Of a stretch of DNA of 64,000 bases, positions 7,663 to 16,144 are shown piece by piece. The stretch covers positions 17,845 through 81,844 of the forward strand of contig BRLC01000005.1 of the NCBI GenBank assembly GCA_024343425.1. Reading direction: 5' to 3'. The position numbers and the translations under genes were made by a program. Within the stretch, counting starts at the first letter, position 1, and the number at the start of each line of letters is the position of its first letter. The stretch is from Rhizobiaceae bacterium MnEN-MB40S. Its GTDB lineage: Bacteria > Pseudomonadota > Alphaproteobacteria > Rhizobiales > Rhizobiaceae. The notes below the pieces were generated by a model that ran no database searches, was not told the origin of the DNA, and worked only from the letters and a program-made list of their open reading frames with translations.

Positions 7663-8025
7663 TCATGTCAGCTCGACGCCAAGCGCCTTGCGCTGCGCTC
7701 TCGTGAGCTTGGCTGCGACAATCCTGTAGGCCGTCTCGATATAATTCGCGATCTCGTCATCGGTAAGGGCGTCCGGGTCGCGCACCTGCACCCACTTGGC
7801 GCGCGCGAGATAGGGGGCAGGGACGACGCCGTCCTGCTCGCACAGAAGCGTGTAGGAGAAATCGCTGCATTTGAAACTGACGCCGTCTTTTGTATCCGGG
7901 CCCCAGTTCGAGCATATGGCGAAGATCTTGCCGCCGATTTTCCAGACGGATGCGCCGCCCCATTGTTCGACGCGCGTCACTGCTGGAAGCGTGGCGCAGA
8001 GCCGGTCGAACTCGGCGCGGGTCAT
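7663..8025 (-). CDS. MmcQ/YjbR family protein (DUF419)
   Basis: This small cytosolic protein has 120 residues. The MmcQ/YjbR fold is recognisable from FDRLCATLPAVTRVEQWG, then WKIGGKIFAI and a C-terminal helix with RAQRKALGVEL. Members are DNA-binding-like CyaY-fold proteins of unknown role. Its start is 7 bases after the stop of the FAD oxidoreductase gene, so it is the last gene of that operon. Its link to the transporter operon is positional only. Confidence 0.85.
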   Translation of the reverse strand: MTRAEFDRLCATLPAVTRVEQWGGASVWKIGGKIFAICSNWGPDTKDGVSFKCSDFSYTLLCEQDGVVPAPYLARAKWVQVRDPDALTDDEIANYIETAYRIVAAKLTRAQRKALGVELT

Positions 8026-8032
8026 GACGGGA

Positions 8033-9310
8033 TCACAGCAAGGCGCCGCGCTCGGCCAACGCCTTGTGAACGGCCTGCGCTGTCGCGGGTTTGGCCGAGG
8101 ATGCGCTGAGAGCCGCAGCGGTGCCGGCGGCCTCGCCGGTGGCGAACGCCGTGCCCATGACCCGGATCGAGCCATAGGCTCTGCCGTCGGCGCCGATGGT
8201 GCGTCCGGCGTACCAGAGATTGTCGAGGCCATCGGCCGTAATCGCGTCAAGCGGCACGTGACAATAGCCGGCGCCGCCTACTGAATGATAGATCGGCTTG
8301 CCGGCTTCGCCGTGCAACTCGATGGGCCAGGCGGCGCGCGCGATCGGAAAGTCGCATGTACGACCGCTGACGACGTCGTCAAACGTCATGCGATAACGCG
8401 CCTTCGGGTGACGGCTTTCGCGAATGCCGATCTGCGGCCCGGTCTGCGCCAGATAGGCGTCCTCGAAACCGGTGACGTGATTGCGAAGAGCCTTGACGAG
8501 CCCGTGCGCCATGACGCGGCCCTGTTGCTCGGCGCGTGTGAAGGAACTGGAGCTCAGATCCTCGATCGGAAGGTCGACGGTCAGCCACCAGAAATCATCG
8601 GAGCCGGGCACGCGGGTGTAGATGCCGCCGTCGCTGCGATTGATCTTCAGATCGCTCGTCTCGTTGTATTTTTCCGTCGTCGCAATGATGACCTGCCGGT
8701 CGATCCGTGTTCCGGGCGCAAGCCCGCCAATTCTCAGCGGCATGGTGACGGCCTGAAGGTGGCCGTTATCGTCGCCGGTCTGGCAATCGACGCCGGCGAG
8801 CAGCGCAAGATTGGCGTCGCCGCTCGCGTCCACGAACGCATTTGCGATAACGCGCCTGCGTCCGTCCATCCCGGCGAGCATGACCGATTCCAGGTGGTGG
8901 CCGGTGCGGGAAACCGAGGCGACGCGGGTGTGGAGCAGAACGTCGATGCCGTGCTCGGCGCAGATGCGGTCGAGCGACAGCTTCAGCACTTCCGGATCGA
9001 GAAGGATGATCCAGTTGCCGGTGGTCGGAGACCGGTAGGGTTTCGCGTCGAGCCCATGGCGGCGCAATTCCTCAAGCACCAGTTCGCCAGCGCCTGCGAC
9101 CGCCTGAACAGGTTCTGGGGCCTGCTGAAAGAAACCGCAATAGGCGAGCACTTGCGCATTGGTCGCGGCGCCTCCGAGGAAGCCGTATTTCTCCACGAGA
9201 CACACCTTGGCGCCAGTAAGGGCCGCCCCGATAGCCGCGCCAACGCCAGCGGCTCCGCCGCCGGCGACAACCACGTCATAGTCGGGCTGCCAGCTTTCGT
9301 CGGAAGACAA
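8033..9310 (-). CDS. FAD-dependent oxidoreductase
   Basis: This 425-residue flavoprotein belongs to the FAD-dependent oxidoreductase group (PF12831-like). It has an N-terminal dinucleotide-binding motif (DVVVAGGGAAGVGAAIGAAL), an acidic strand end (VCLVEKYGFLGG) and a C-terminal FAD-contact segment (NLWYAGRTIGADGRAYGSIRVMGT). No signal peptide is seen, so it is cytosolic. It lies 12 bases downstream of the ABC permease gene in the same operon and probably oxidises the imported compound or a derivative of it. The family does not predict the substrate. Confidence 0.88.
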   Translation of the reverse strand: MSSDESWQPDYDVVVAGGGAAGVGAAIGAALTGAKVCLVEKYGFLGGAATNAQVLAYCGFFQQAPEPVQAVAGAGELVLEELRRHGLDAKPYRSPTTGNWIILLDPEVLKLSLDRICAEHGIDVLLHTRVASVSRTGHHLESVMLAGMDGRRRVIANAFVDASGDANLALLAGVDCQTGDDNGHLQAVTMPLRIGGLAPGTRIDRQVIIATTEKYNETSDLKINRSDGGIYTRVPGSDDFWWLTVDLPIEDLSSSSFTRAEQQGRVMAHGLVKALRNHVTGFEDAYLAQTGPQIGIRESRHPKARYRMTFDDVVSGRTCDFPIARAAWPIELHGEAGKPIYHSVGGAGYCHVPLDAITADGLDNLWYAGRTIGADGRAYGSIRVMGTAFATGEAAGTAAALSASSAKPATAQAVHKALAERGALL

Positions 9311-9322
9311 TCGATAATACTC

Positions 9323-10162
9323 CTATCTACGCCAGCGGAGGAAGTACTGTTCGGCGAGCGAAATCAGGTAGCTGACAATCAGCCCCAGGATCGAAAGCAG
9401 GATGACGCCGGCGATAAGCTGATCGGTGGACATCAGGTTGCCTGCAAGCAGAACATAGGCGCCGATGCCGTATTCCGCGCCGATCATTTCGGCCGCCACC
9501 AGCAGAATGATCGAAATGGACGCCGAGATGCGCATGCCGTTGAGAATGGCGGGCAGGGCGCTCGGGAAGATGATCTTGCGAATGATCGACCAGCGCGACA
9601 GGTTGAAACTCTGTCCCATGTTGATCAGCGACCGGTCGACGGCGTCGATCCCGCCATAGGTGGCGATGACCGTCGGGAAAAACGATCCGAACAGGATGGT
9701 TGCGATCTTCGATCCTTCGCCAATGCCGAACCAGATGATGAACAGCGGAAGCAGCGCGATTTTCGGTATCGGGAAGATCGCGGCCACCAGTGGCCGCAGA
9801 GCCGCGCGCGGGTAGGACCAGAGTCCGATCAGCGCGCCGGCGGCGAGACCCAGGATGGTGCCGCAGGTAAAGCCGATGATGAGCCGGTAGAGTGAAGCGC
9901 TGAGATGTTTCCATAGCAGGCCGCTCTGGACGAGATCTTTCAGCGCTTGAAAAACTTCCGAAGGCGACGGCAATACGATCGGTGGAATCAAGCCGAAATG
10001 GCTTCCGATTTCCCAGATGACAACCAGGACGAGGAAAACGATCGGCGCCATGAACGCACGTGGTTTCGGCGAGAAACCGCCGCCGCGATAGCGGACTTTT
10101 CGGGTTTCGTCATCCTGGGAGGGCGTCACGACATCGTCGCGGCGCTGCGCAAGATCAGACAT
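9323..10162 (-). CDS. ABC transporter permease (SsuC/TauC type), second system
   Basis: This is a 279-residue inner-membrane subunit with about six helices after a polar N-terminus. The EAA-type loop is visible as LINMGQSFNLSRWSIIRKIIFPSALP, whose LP ending is typical of the family. Its start overlaps the ATPase gene by 8 bases, which indicates coupled translation. Together with the ATPase and NMT1-type receptor upstream it forms an importer distinct from the one at 931-3504; the two are clearly paralogous but divergent. Confidence 0.93.
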   Translation of the reverse strand: MSDLAQRRDDVVTPSQDDETRKVRYRGGGFSPKPRAFMAPIVFLVLVVIWEIGSHFGLIPPIVLPSPSEVFQALKDLVQSGLLWKHLSASLYRLIIGFTCGTILGLAAGALIGLWSYPRAALRPLVAAIFPIPKIALLPLFIIWFGIGEGSKIATILFGSFFPTVIATYGGIDAVDRSLINMGQSFNLSRWSIIRKIIFPSALPAILNGMRISASISIILLVAAEMIGAEYGIGAYVLLAGNLMSTDQLIAGVILLSILGLIVSYLISLAEQYFLRWRR

Positions 10163-10922
10163 CCGCCAACTCCCTGTCCGCTGAAAGCGCTTCTTCGCGC
10201 ATCATTTCCCACAACTGATCCTGGATCTCGATCAGTTCCGGACTGCCATGCTGTCTCTCGCCGATTGGAACCGGTATTTCGACGACATTCCTGACAACGC
10301 CGGGGCGACGCGACAGCACAATGATCTTGTGCCCGAGCGCGACAGCTTCGGCCAGATTGTGCGTGACATAGCAGGCGGTGAAGGCTTCGCGCTGCCACAG
10401 CGCCACAAAATCGTCCATCAGCAATTCACGCGTCTGGCTGTCGAGCGCCGAAAGCGGTTCGTCCATCAGCAGAACCGCCGGGTTGACGGCCAGGGCGCGG
10501 GCGATGGCCACACGCTGCTTCATGCCGCCGGAAAGCTGACGCGGATAGGCGTTTGCGAACTCCGTCAAACGGGTGCGTTCAAGCACGTTTTCAATCCGCT
10601 CGCGGACCTGTTCCGCGCCGAGTTTGTGTTCTTCCAGGACCAGCGAGATGTTGCCCCACGCGGTGCGCCAGGGCAGCAGCGCGAAATCCTGGAAGATATA
10701 GGTCAGAGGGTTGAGACTGTCGGCCGGAGGATCACCAATCTGGTAGACGCCTCCGGAAGTCGGCTGTTCCAGGCCGCCGATCATTCTCAGAAGTGTGGAC
10801 TTGCCGCACCCGGATGGGCCCACGATACAGACGATTTGGCCACTGCGAATCTCCAGACTGATCGATTTCAGCACTTCGAGATCGTTGTATTTGTGGCTCA
10901 GATTCCTGATTTTGAGGTCCAC
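10155..10922 (-). CDS. ABC transporter ATP-binding protein, second system
   Basis: This 255-residue ATPase subunit carries Walker A (GPSGCGKST), a Q-loop followed by PW (FQDFALLPWR), the signature LSGGMKQR, Walker B (VLLMDEPLSALD) and the switch histidine (YVTHN). It belongs to the nitrate/sulfonate/taurine-like subfamily that works with NMT1 receptors. It is 27 bases downstream of the receptor gene and overlaps the permease gene. Confidence 0.93.
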   Translation of the reverse strand: MDLKIRNLSHKYNDLEVLKSISLEIRSGQIVCIVGPSGCGKSTLLRMIGGLEQPTSGGVYQIGDPPADSLNPLTYIFQDFALLPWRTAWGNISLVLEEHKLGAEQVRERIENVLERTRLTEFANAYPRQLSGGMKQRVAIARALAVNPAVLLMDEPLSALDSQTRELLMDDFVALWQREAFTACYVTHNLAEAVALGHKIIVLSRRPGVVRNVVEIPVPIGERQHGSPELIEIQDQLWEMMREEALSADRELADV

Positions 10923-10949
10923 GGGCCGGCAAGCTCCCTGTCAGGCTGG

Positions 10950-11984
10950 TCAGTAGGTTTCGACGAAGCTTGGATCGACCAACATCTCGATCGTCAGCGA
11001 CGGCGAAACCAGACCGGCGTCCTGGAACCATTTCATCTGCTTTTGAGCGTCAGTCAGGTCCAGCGATGCATTGTCGTTCAGGTTCATGGCGCCATTCTGG
11101 ATGGAGGGCGCAGCCTTTTCATAAGGGCGATCCTGGTAGACATATTTGTGAATCATCTTCGTCATGTCTTCCAGTTCCTGCGGGTCGGCGTCTTCAGCCA
11201 GCATCACGCGATTGAAATCCGCAATGCCTCTTGCATATGCCTTGACGAACCGCTCGACCATGTCGCGGCGTTCTTCGGTGTTTTTCGTTGACGTAAAGAG
11301 AGCCGAAATCTGGTATTCCGCATAGTCGTAGAGCCAGCCAAGCATCTTGGCGTCGCCGTTTTCAACCAGCGGCTTGGCGATGTGGGGCACCATGATCATG
11401 GAGTCGACCTGTCCGCTCTTCAGCGCGCCGATCATGGAGCCTACCTTCTGCAGGGGCACCAGTTTCAACTCATCGATCGAGTAGCCGGATTTTTCCGCGA
11501 TGCGAGCGGCCATGTAGTGGAACGTCGAGCCGACCTGGGTCATCGCCACGGAATGGCCCTTCAGCTTGTCGACGGAATCCAGACCGTTGTCGTAGGCGTT
11601 GTTCGAAGCAAGAATCATCATGCCGTCAACGCCGATCTTTTCATGAAGCACGCCGGCGACGACCTTGACCGATCCCTTTTCGGCGAGGTTCATCAGACCG
11701 CCGGTCAGGCCGGCGATGCCAAAATCGGCGTCGCCCGCAGCCACCGCGACGGCGATCGGCTGGGCTGCCTGGAAGAACTTGAACTCGACATCGAGCCCTT
11801 CGTCCTTGAAGTAGCCCTTCTCGTAGGCAATGAAGCCTGCCGAGTGGGACGTGAAGCGCAATGCGCCCACAACGACCTTGTCGTCCGCCTGCGCGTAAGC
11901 AGTGGAAACGATTGTGGCCGCAGCAACAGTCACTGCGAGAGTGGCGCGCCGCATGAGCGCGGGAATTTCAAGAAATCTTTTCAT
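10950..11984 (-). CDS. ABC transporter substrate-binding protein, NMT1-like, second system
   Basis: This 344-residue periplasmic receptor has a signal peptide (ATLAVTVAAATIVSTAYAQA, cleavage before DDK). The NMT1 pattern follows: VVVGALRFTSHSAGFIAYEKGYFKDEGLDVEF, then AVAAGDADFGIAGLTGG. Two in-frame ATGs (11987, 11984) follow GAGGAGGATATGATG; the second has the better spacing. The promoter region upstream contains an ATAGC-N5-GCTAT box (12084-12098) also found upstream of the isochorismate-synthase-like gene, pointing to control by the adjacent LysR protein. The ligand is unknown; genome context suggests an aromatic or hydroaromatic acid. Confidence 0.9.
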   Translation of the reverse strand: MKRFLEIPALMRRATLAVTVAAATIVSTAYAQADDKVVVGALRFTSHSAGFIAYEKGYFKDEGLDVEFKFFQAAQPIAVAVAAGDADFGIAGLTGGLMNLAEKGSVKVVAGVLHEKIGVDGMMILASNNAYDNGLDSVDKLKGHSVAMTQVGSTFHYMAARIAEKSGYSIDELKLVPLQKVGSMIGALKSGQVDSMIMVPHIAKPLVENGDAKMLGWLYDYAEYQISALFTSTKNTEERRDMVERFVKAYARGIADFNRVMLAEDADPQELEDMTKMIHKYVYQDRPYEKAAPSIQNGAMNLNDNASLDLTDAQKQMKWFQDAGLVSPSLTIEMLVDPSFVETY

Positions 11985-12083
11985 CATATCCTCCTCAGGA
12001 AAGCCCATGGTCTGTGCCGCGAGCCGTGGCGGGACTTTGGTTGACGCCGTTGTTATTTGGTAGGCAAGTCTGCTGTCAAAGCA

Positions 12084-12098
12084 ATAGCCTCAAGCTAT
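12084..12098. promoter_or_regulatory. LysR-type operator ATAGC-N5-GCTAT (copy 1)
   Basis: This perfect inverted repeat (ATAGC, CTCAA spacer, GCTAT) has the T-N11-A geometry of LysR-type regulator boxes. It lies 100 bases upstream of the substrate-binding protein start on the minus strand. A longer version with the same arms occurs at 13949-13967, at the end of the nearby lysR gene. Confidence 0.55.
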
Positions 12099-12113
12099 GG
12101 GTGGCTTAGACCA

Positions 12114-12908
12114 TTACAATTGCATGTCGAAGCCGGTCCGGGAAGCCAGAAGGACGAACTGACCCTGGGCCATATCCTCGCCGGTCATGATCGGATTGCC
12201 GCGCGCGCGGGCTGCGCGCAACCAGGCCGTCAGGCTGCCAGAGGAAACGATATCGGCGATTACGGCGCCGGGCGACGCCGTCTCGAGAGGGCATATCTGC
12301 GAGGAGTCGTGAAGTCCGACCGTCGTCGCGTTGACAATCAGATGATAGTCATCGAGCGCGTTCGGTTTGCCGCAGGAAACCGACGCCTTCGTGTTGTCTG
12401 CCAGGAGTGACGCCAGTCGCCGCATGCGATCGTCATCGGTGTCGTAAAGCTGCACCTGCATTGCCCCTGCGTTCGCCAGCGCGAGGGCGATCGCGGCTCC
12501 GGCGCCGCCGCAGCCGAAAATCAGCGCCGCGCCAGAGGCCGGGTCATGATCCTTCGACCGCATTGCCCGGACGAACCCGTCTCCGTCGACATTGTCCCCG
12601 CTCAGGCGTCCGTCCTCGTTTCGCGTCACGACGTTGACGGCTTGCAGCAATGCGGCTCTCTGCGTGGCGCTGTCGACAAGTTCAAGGCAGGCTTGCTTGT
12701 GCGGCGCGGTCACCACGGCGCCGTTGCAGTTGCTCCAGCCGCGTAGAAACCGAAAGAATGCGCCGAGATCATCTGCGGGAATGTCCATCGGCGTCATGAG
12801 CGCGGCGATGTCGTGATCGGCAAACCAGCTGTTGAATATGGCCGGCGACTTTGCATGTGCGATGGGCGAACCGATCATCGCCACAACCCGGGCCTTGCCC
12901 GTCAACAT
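12114..12908 (-). CDS. Shikimate dehydrogenase-like protein
   Basis: This 264-residue NAD(P)-dependent enzyme is of the AroE/YdiB type. The substrate pocket IGSPIAHAKSPAIFN, the catalytic lysine (VVTAPHKQ), an aspartate in SGDNVDGDGF and the Rossmann glycine motif (IFGCGGAGAAIA) are all present, so it should be active. Housekeeping aroE is usually near coaE/dnaQ in this order of bacteria. This copy sits between an ABC importer operon and a LysR gene, so it is more likely a catabolic or specialised paralogue acting on shikimate, quinate or an analogue. The start at 12908 is chosen because the family's first strand begins right after it. Confidence 0.88.
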   Translation of the reverse strand: MLTGKARVVAMIGSPIAHAKSPAIFNSWFADHDIAALMTPMDIPADDLGAFFRFLRGWSNCNGAVVTAPHKQACLELVDSATQRAALLQAVNVVTRNEDGRLSGDNVDGDGFVRAMRSKDHDPASGAALIFGCGGAGAAIALALANAGAMQVQLYDTDDDRMRRLASLLADNTKASVSCGKPNALDDYHLIVNATTVGLHDSSQICPLETASPGAVIADIVSSGSLTAWLRAARARGNPIMTGEDMAQGQFVLLASRTGFDMQL

Positions 12909-13048
12909 GGCTGCGACGCTTCGGTCTTCCGTCTGATTTTCGTGATTAGTGTTCAAACTGCGCCTCTGGACGGGAAGATCTATTAAATTGCTGACCCGGT
13001 ACAAGCATGATAACTGTGCCGGCTTCCTGAATGCAGACATGTGTAGCC

Positions 13049-13954
13049 ATGCTTTCATTTCGTCAACTGGAAGTATTCCGATCGGTAATGGTCAGCGGTT
13101 CCATCAGCGCCGCGTCGCAACAGCTCAATATCGCGCAGCCGACGGTGAGCAACACCATCAAGCGGCTCGAGGACGTGCTTGGCGTCCGGCTCTTCCACCG
13201 CAACGCCGGTCGACTGACGCCGACGCGCACCGCCCGCCAGATCTTCGAGATCGTTCAGCCGTCCATGACCGGCCTCGAGCAATTGTCGAGCACTGTGTTC
13301 GAAATCGCCTCCGGTCAGTCCGTCACGCTCAGAATGGGCGTCTCGCCAAGCGTCTCGCAGGCCCTCGGTCCAAAGGCGCTAGCAAAGCTTGCGCGCCGCA
13401 ATCCGGGCGCAAAGTTGCGCATGGACACGTTGTCGCTGACCCAGATCAAGGACTATCTCTGGCTGGCGGAAGGCGATTGCGTTGTCACGATCTATCCGGT
13501 GAACGACGCCATGATCGTGTCCCAGAAAATCGCCGAGATCTCGATGGCCTGCATCGTTCCGCGCGACCATCCGATGGCCGACAATGAAAGCGTCTACATT
13601 GACCAGCTTGCCGACGAGCGTCTGATTTTCTTTCACCCCAACACGCCGCACGGGCGCTGGGTGAAGGACATGTTCGAGGAACGCGACATCAAGCCGAACA
13701 TCACCATCGAGACCCGTTTTGCGGAGAGCGCCATCTCGTTGATGTACGAGGATTTCGGCATCGCGATTGTCGACGAATTGACTGCGACCGGCGTCAGGGA
13801 CCCCGACATCAAGCCCATTCCGTTCGCTGATGGACCGCGGCTTCCGGTTCTCCTGCATCATCACAAGGATCATGGCGCGCGGCGGGTCATCGAAACCATC
13901 CGGGAAAGCCTCACCGAGGCGGCGCGTGAAATCGGTCTGGAATTCGTAGCATAG
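13049..13954 (+). CDS. LysR family transcriptional regulator
   Basis: This 301-residue DNA-binding regulator has an N-terminal winged helix-turn-helix (LSFRQLEVFRSVMVSGSI, then AASQQLNIAQPTVSNTIKRL) and a C-terminal two-lobed inducer-binding domain. It is divergent from the shikimate-dehydrogenase-like gene and upstream of the isochorismate-synthase-like gene, the classical layout for a local activator. The repeats ATAGC-N5-GCTAT at 12084 and 13949 are its probable sites; the second overlaps its own stop codon. The inducer is likely a compound handled by the flanking enzymes. Confidence 0.92.
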   Translation: MLSFRQLEVFRSVMVSGSISAASQQLNIAQPTVSNTIKRLEDVLGVRLFHRNAGRLTPTRTARQIFEIVQPSMTGLEQLSSTVFEIASGQSVTLRMGVSPSVSQALGPKALAKLARRNPGAKLRMDTLSLTQIKDYLWLAEGDCVVTIYPVNDAMIVSQKIAEISMACIVPRDHPMADNESVYIDQLADERLIFFHPNTPHGRWVKDMFEERDIKPNITIETRFAESAISLMYEDFGIAIVDELTATGVRDPDIKPIPFADGPRLPVLLHHHKDHGARRVIETIRESLTEAAREIGLEFVA

Positions 13955-13967
13955 CTTTACGCTATGC
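13949..13967. promoter_or_regulatory. LysR-type operator GCATAGC-N5-GCTATGC (copy 2)
   Basis: GCATAGCTTTACGCTATGC is a perfect 7-bp inverted repeat with a 5-base spacer. It overlaps the lysR stop codon and lies 75-93 bases upstream of the isochorismate-synthase-like start. The inner arms and spacing are the same as in copy 1 at 12084, which argues for a common regulator. Confidence 0.6.
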
Positions 13968-14041
13968 CGACTCGTTGATTTTGTGCTGGCGACTGTCCGG
14001 TCTTCAAGCAAGTTTCCCCCGGTCAAACGGAGATGATCGGA

Positions 14042-15208
14042 ATGAAAATACCGGGAGGAGCCAGGAGCCTGCTATCGGCTGCTGCGGACACCGACTTGCC
14101 TTTCGCCCTGTGGCGCAGGCCGGATGCGGTTCACTGGGAGGCGCTCGTCAGCTGCAACGCTCTGACGAAACGGCCGGTGTTTACGGAAACGCATGAGCGG
14201 CCTTTCTTCGCGATCAATCGCGTCGATGTCGAAGACGCCAACCTTGCGGACGCCATCGAGGGCGATGTGCGGCTGGACAAGGACGGCATTAAATTCTGGA
14301 CCGGAGCCGCCTACGGCGACGACCCCGTTTCCGACCATCAAAGAAGACTGCTGGAGCTTGCCGATGACCGGATGGACGTTCCCGTCCAGTCGCGCGCCAA
14401 AGTTGACGGGCCGCTTGCGACCGATCGCCAGACCTATGAACTGCTGGTGGAGCGCTGCGTGCAGCAGATCAAGGCGGGCCGGATGCGCAAGCTCGTCACG
14501 TCGCGCGTGGAAAATCGCGCGCTCTCGCCGGAATATGATCTGCTTGATATGGCAGAACGGCTCGCCGCCAAGCTGCCGTCCGCATTCGTTGCGCTCGTGC
14601 ACCTGCCCGAAACCGGAAGCTGGTTGGTAGGAACGCCGGAAATTCTGCTTTCGTCCACGCCGGATGGCGTCGACACCATGGCGCTTGCCGGCACGCAGTG
14701 GGTCGGGCCAGACCCGGATCTGAGAAACATTGGCTGGCCGGACGGGCTGATCGAGGAGCAGGCGCTCGTCAGCAATTATATTCGGCGCGCATTCCTGGAG
14801 CAGGGCATCGACGATTTCGAAGAGGTCGGACCGCGCACGGTTTCAGCCGCCAATCTGGTGCATCTCCGAACCATTTTCCGCAGAAGCGCGGACGGCCTTG
14901 ACGCCGACCGGTTGGCGGGCCTCCTGCGTAGCCTGCATCCGACATCGGCCGTCTGCGGCATGCCGAAGCCGCCTGCAATCGAATTCCTGAAGCGGTTCGA
15001 AGGCTATGATCGCGGCTACTACACCGGATATCTCGGACCGGTCGACTGGGACGGTTCGACGAAGCTCTACGTGAACCTCCGCACCGCGCAGATCCTCGGG
15101 CAGGAAATCAGCCTCTATGTCGGGGGCGGAATTGTCGAGACATCAAACCCGGCCCGCGAATGGATCGAGACGGTCGAAAAGACCAAGACGGTCGGGTCGA
15201 TTATCTGA
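14042..15208 (+). CDS. Isochorismate synthase-like chorismate-utilising enzyme
   Basis: This 388-residue cytosolic enzyme is of the MenF/EntC/PchA group, which isomerises chorismate. The chorismate-binding domain is visible from IKAGRMRKLVTSR (with the conserved catalytic lysine), through MALAGTQ and LHPTSAVCGMPKPPA, to GYYTGYLG and LYVGGGIVETSNPAREW at the C-terminus. The ATG at 14042 has GGAG 9 bases upstream and is preferred over the ATG at 14033, which touches it. No menaquinone or siderophore genes are nearby, so the product's fate (salicylate, a dihydroxybenzoate or an intermediate) is unknown. It is followed by a textbook terminator, so it is transcribed alone. Confidence 0.85.
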   Translation: MKIPGGARSLLSAAADTDLPFALWRRPDAVHWEALVSCNALTKRPVFTETHERPFFAINRVDVEDANLADAIEGDVRLDKDGIKFWTGAAYGDDPVSDHQRRLLELADDRMDVPVQSRAKVDGPLATDRQTYELLVERCVQQIKAGRMRKLVTSRVENRALSPEYDLLDMAERLAAKLPSAFVALVHLPETGSWLVGTPEILLSSTPDGVDTMALAGTQWVGPDPDLRNIGWPDGLIEEQALVSNYIRRAFLEQGIDDFEEVGPRTVSAANLVHLRTIFRRSADGLDADRLAGLLRSLHPTSAVCGMPKPPAIEFLKRFEGYDRGYYTGYLGPVDWDGSTKLYVNLRTAQILGQEISLYVGGGIVETSNPAREWIETVEKTKTVGSII

Positions 15209-15215
15209 AGACGGC

Positions 15216-15242
15216 GCGAGCAGGCGAACCTGCTCGCTTTTT
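15216..15242 (+). terminator. Intrinsic terminator after the isochorismate-synthase-like gene
   Basis: The perfect 9-bp stem GCGAGCAGG / CCTGCTCGC closed by a CGAA tetraloop is followed by TTTTT. It lies 7 bases after the stop codon and just before the convergent lexA stop. Confidence 0.88.
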
Positions 15243-15243
15243 C

Positions 15244-15957
15244 CTAGTTATAGGTGCGGATAAGCCCGACGAGCTTGCCCTGGATCTTGACCTGGTCCGG
15301 TCCGAAGATCCGCGTCTCGTAGGCGGGGTTGGCTGCTTCCAGCGCAATCGATGCGCCCTTGCGCCGAAAGCGCTTGAGTGTGGCTTCCTCGTCGTCGACG
15401 AGGGCGACGACGATTTCGCCGGGATTGGCCGTCGACGCATTCTTGATCACCACCGTGTCGCCGTCGAAGATGCCGGCCTCGATCATTGAGTCGCCCTTGA
15501 CCTCGAGCGCATAGTGCTCGCCATTGCCGAGCATTTCCGGCGGAACGTTGATGTTGTGGGTGTTGTTCTGGATGGCGGATATCGGCACGCCGGCTGCGAT
15601 GCGGCCCATGACAGGCACGCTGACGGACGAATTCGCCGCTTCCTTCGGCGCTTCCCGCACCGGTTTGGGCTGCGTCTTGCCAAGGCTGCCTTCGATAACG
15701 CTTGGGGAGAAGCCCTTGCGCGGGTGCAAACCCTGCGCCGCCATTTCCGGGAGCCGGATCACTTCCAGCGCTCTGGCGCGATTGGGCAGGCGGCGAATGA
15801 AGCCGCGTTCCTCGAGCGCCGTAATCAGACGGTGGATGCCCGATTTCGACGCGAGATCCAGCGCGTCCTTCATTTCATCAAATGACGGCGGTATGCCGGA
15901 TTCCTTCATCCGCTCGTGAATGAACAGAAGCAGTTCGTGCTGCTTGCGCGTTAACAT
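15244..15957 (-). CDS. lexA: LexA repressor
   Basis: This is the 237-residue SOS repressor and self-cleaving serine peptidase. The N-terminal winged helix ([17 protein letters not shown], then [12 protein letters not shown]) binds DNA. The linker has the Ala-Gly cleavage site (GRIAAGVP), and the S24 domain holds the catalytic Ser (KGDSMIEAG) and Lys (DTVVIKNA). The start is set at 15957 (MLTRKQ), the conserved N-terminus. Autoregulation is shown by a GTTC-N7-GTTC box at 16005-16019. In related genomes lexA usually follows moeA, but here moeA is 16 kb away. Confidence 0.97.
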   Translation of the reverse strand: MLTRKQHELLLFIHERMKESGIPPSFDEMKDALDLASKSGIHRLITALEERGFIRRLPNRARALEVIRLPEMAAQGLHPRKGFSPSVIEGSLGKTQPKPVREAPKEAANSSVSVPVMGRIAAGVPISAIQNNTHNINVPPEMLGNGEHYALEVKGDSMIEAGIFDGDTVVIKNASTANPGEIVVALVDDEEATLKRFRRKGASIALEAANPAYETRIFGPDQVKIQGKLVGLIRTYN

Positions 15958-16004
15958 GCCCAATCCTCCGAATCGGCGAAACAAATACAGAACATACACT
16001 ATAT

Positions 16005-16019
16005 GTTCCATTTGTGTTC
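16005..16019. promoter_or_regulatory. Alphaproteobacterial LexA (SOS) box
   Basis: GTTC at 16005-16008 and GTTC at 16016-16019 are separated by exactly 7 bases, the direct-repeat operator recognised by alphaproteobacterial LexA. It is 48 bases upstream of the lexA start on the minus strand. An overlapping palindrome-like GAACATACACTATATGTTC (15990-16008) adds a third half-site. Confidence 0.85.
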
Positions 16020-16071
16020 TGCAAGTGTATTGCGCAATTAGGTTAAGAATGGATTGAAAAGCGATCGCGCC

Positions 16072-16089
16072 GACGCACGGGGGTGCGTC
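16072..16089 (-). terminator. Hairpin downstream of the autotransporter gene
   Basis: The 7-bp stem GACGCAC / GTGCGTC has a 4-base loop (GGGG on the plus strand). It is 55 bases past the autotransporter stop on the minus strand, with CTTTT further downstream. It probably ends that transcript before lexA. Confidence 0.5.
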
Positions 16090-16144
16090 AGCGCTCTTGA
16101 ATTTGACGTTGATATGGTGTCCGGCGCAGCCTGACGCTGCGATC

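Noticed and set aside
8285..9895. 536-residue plus-strand ORF opposite the FAD oxidoreductase and ABC permease
   Set aside because: It is a shadow frame of well-supported minus-strand genes; the sequence has no family pattern and is rich in Arg/Asp/Gly typical of antisense frames in GC-rich DNA.
12057..13058. Extended shikimate dehydrogenase start at 13058
   Set aside because: The additional 50 residues overlap the LysR start and promoter and have no family match; the ATG at 12908 fits the family N-terminus.
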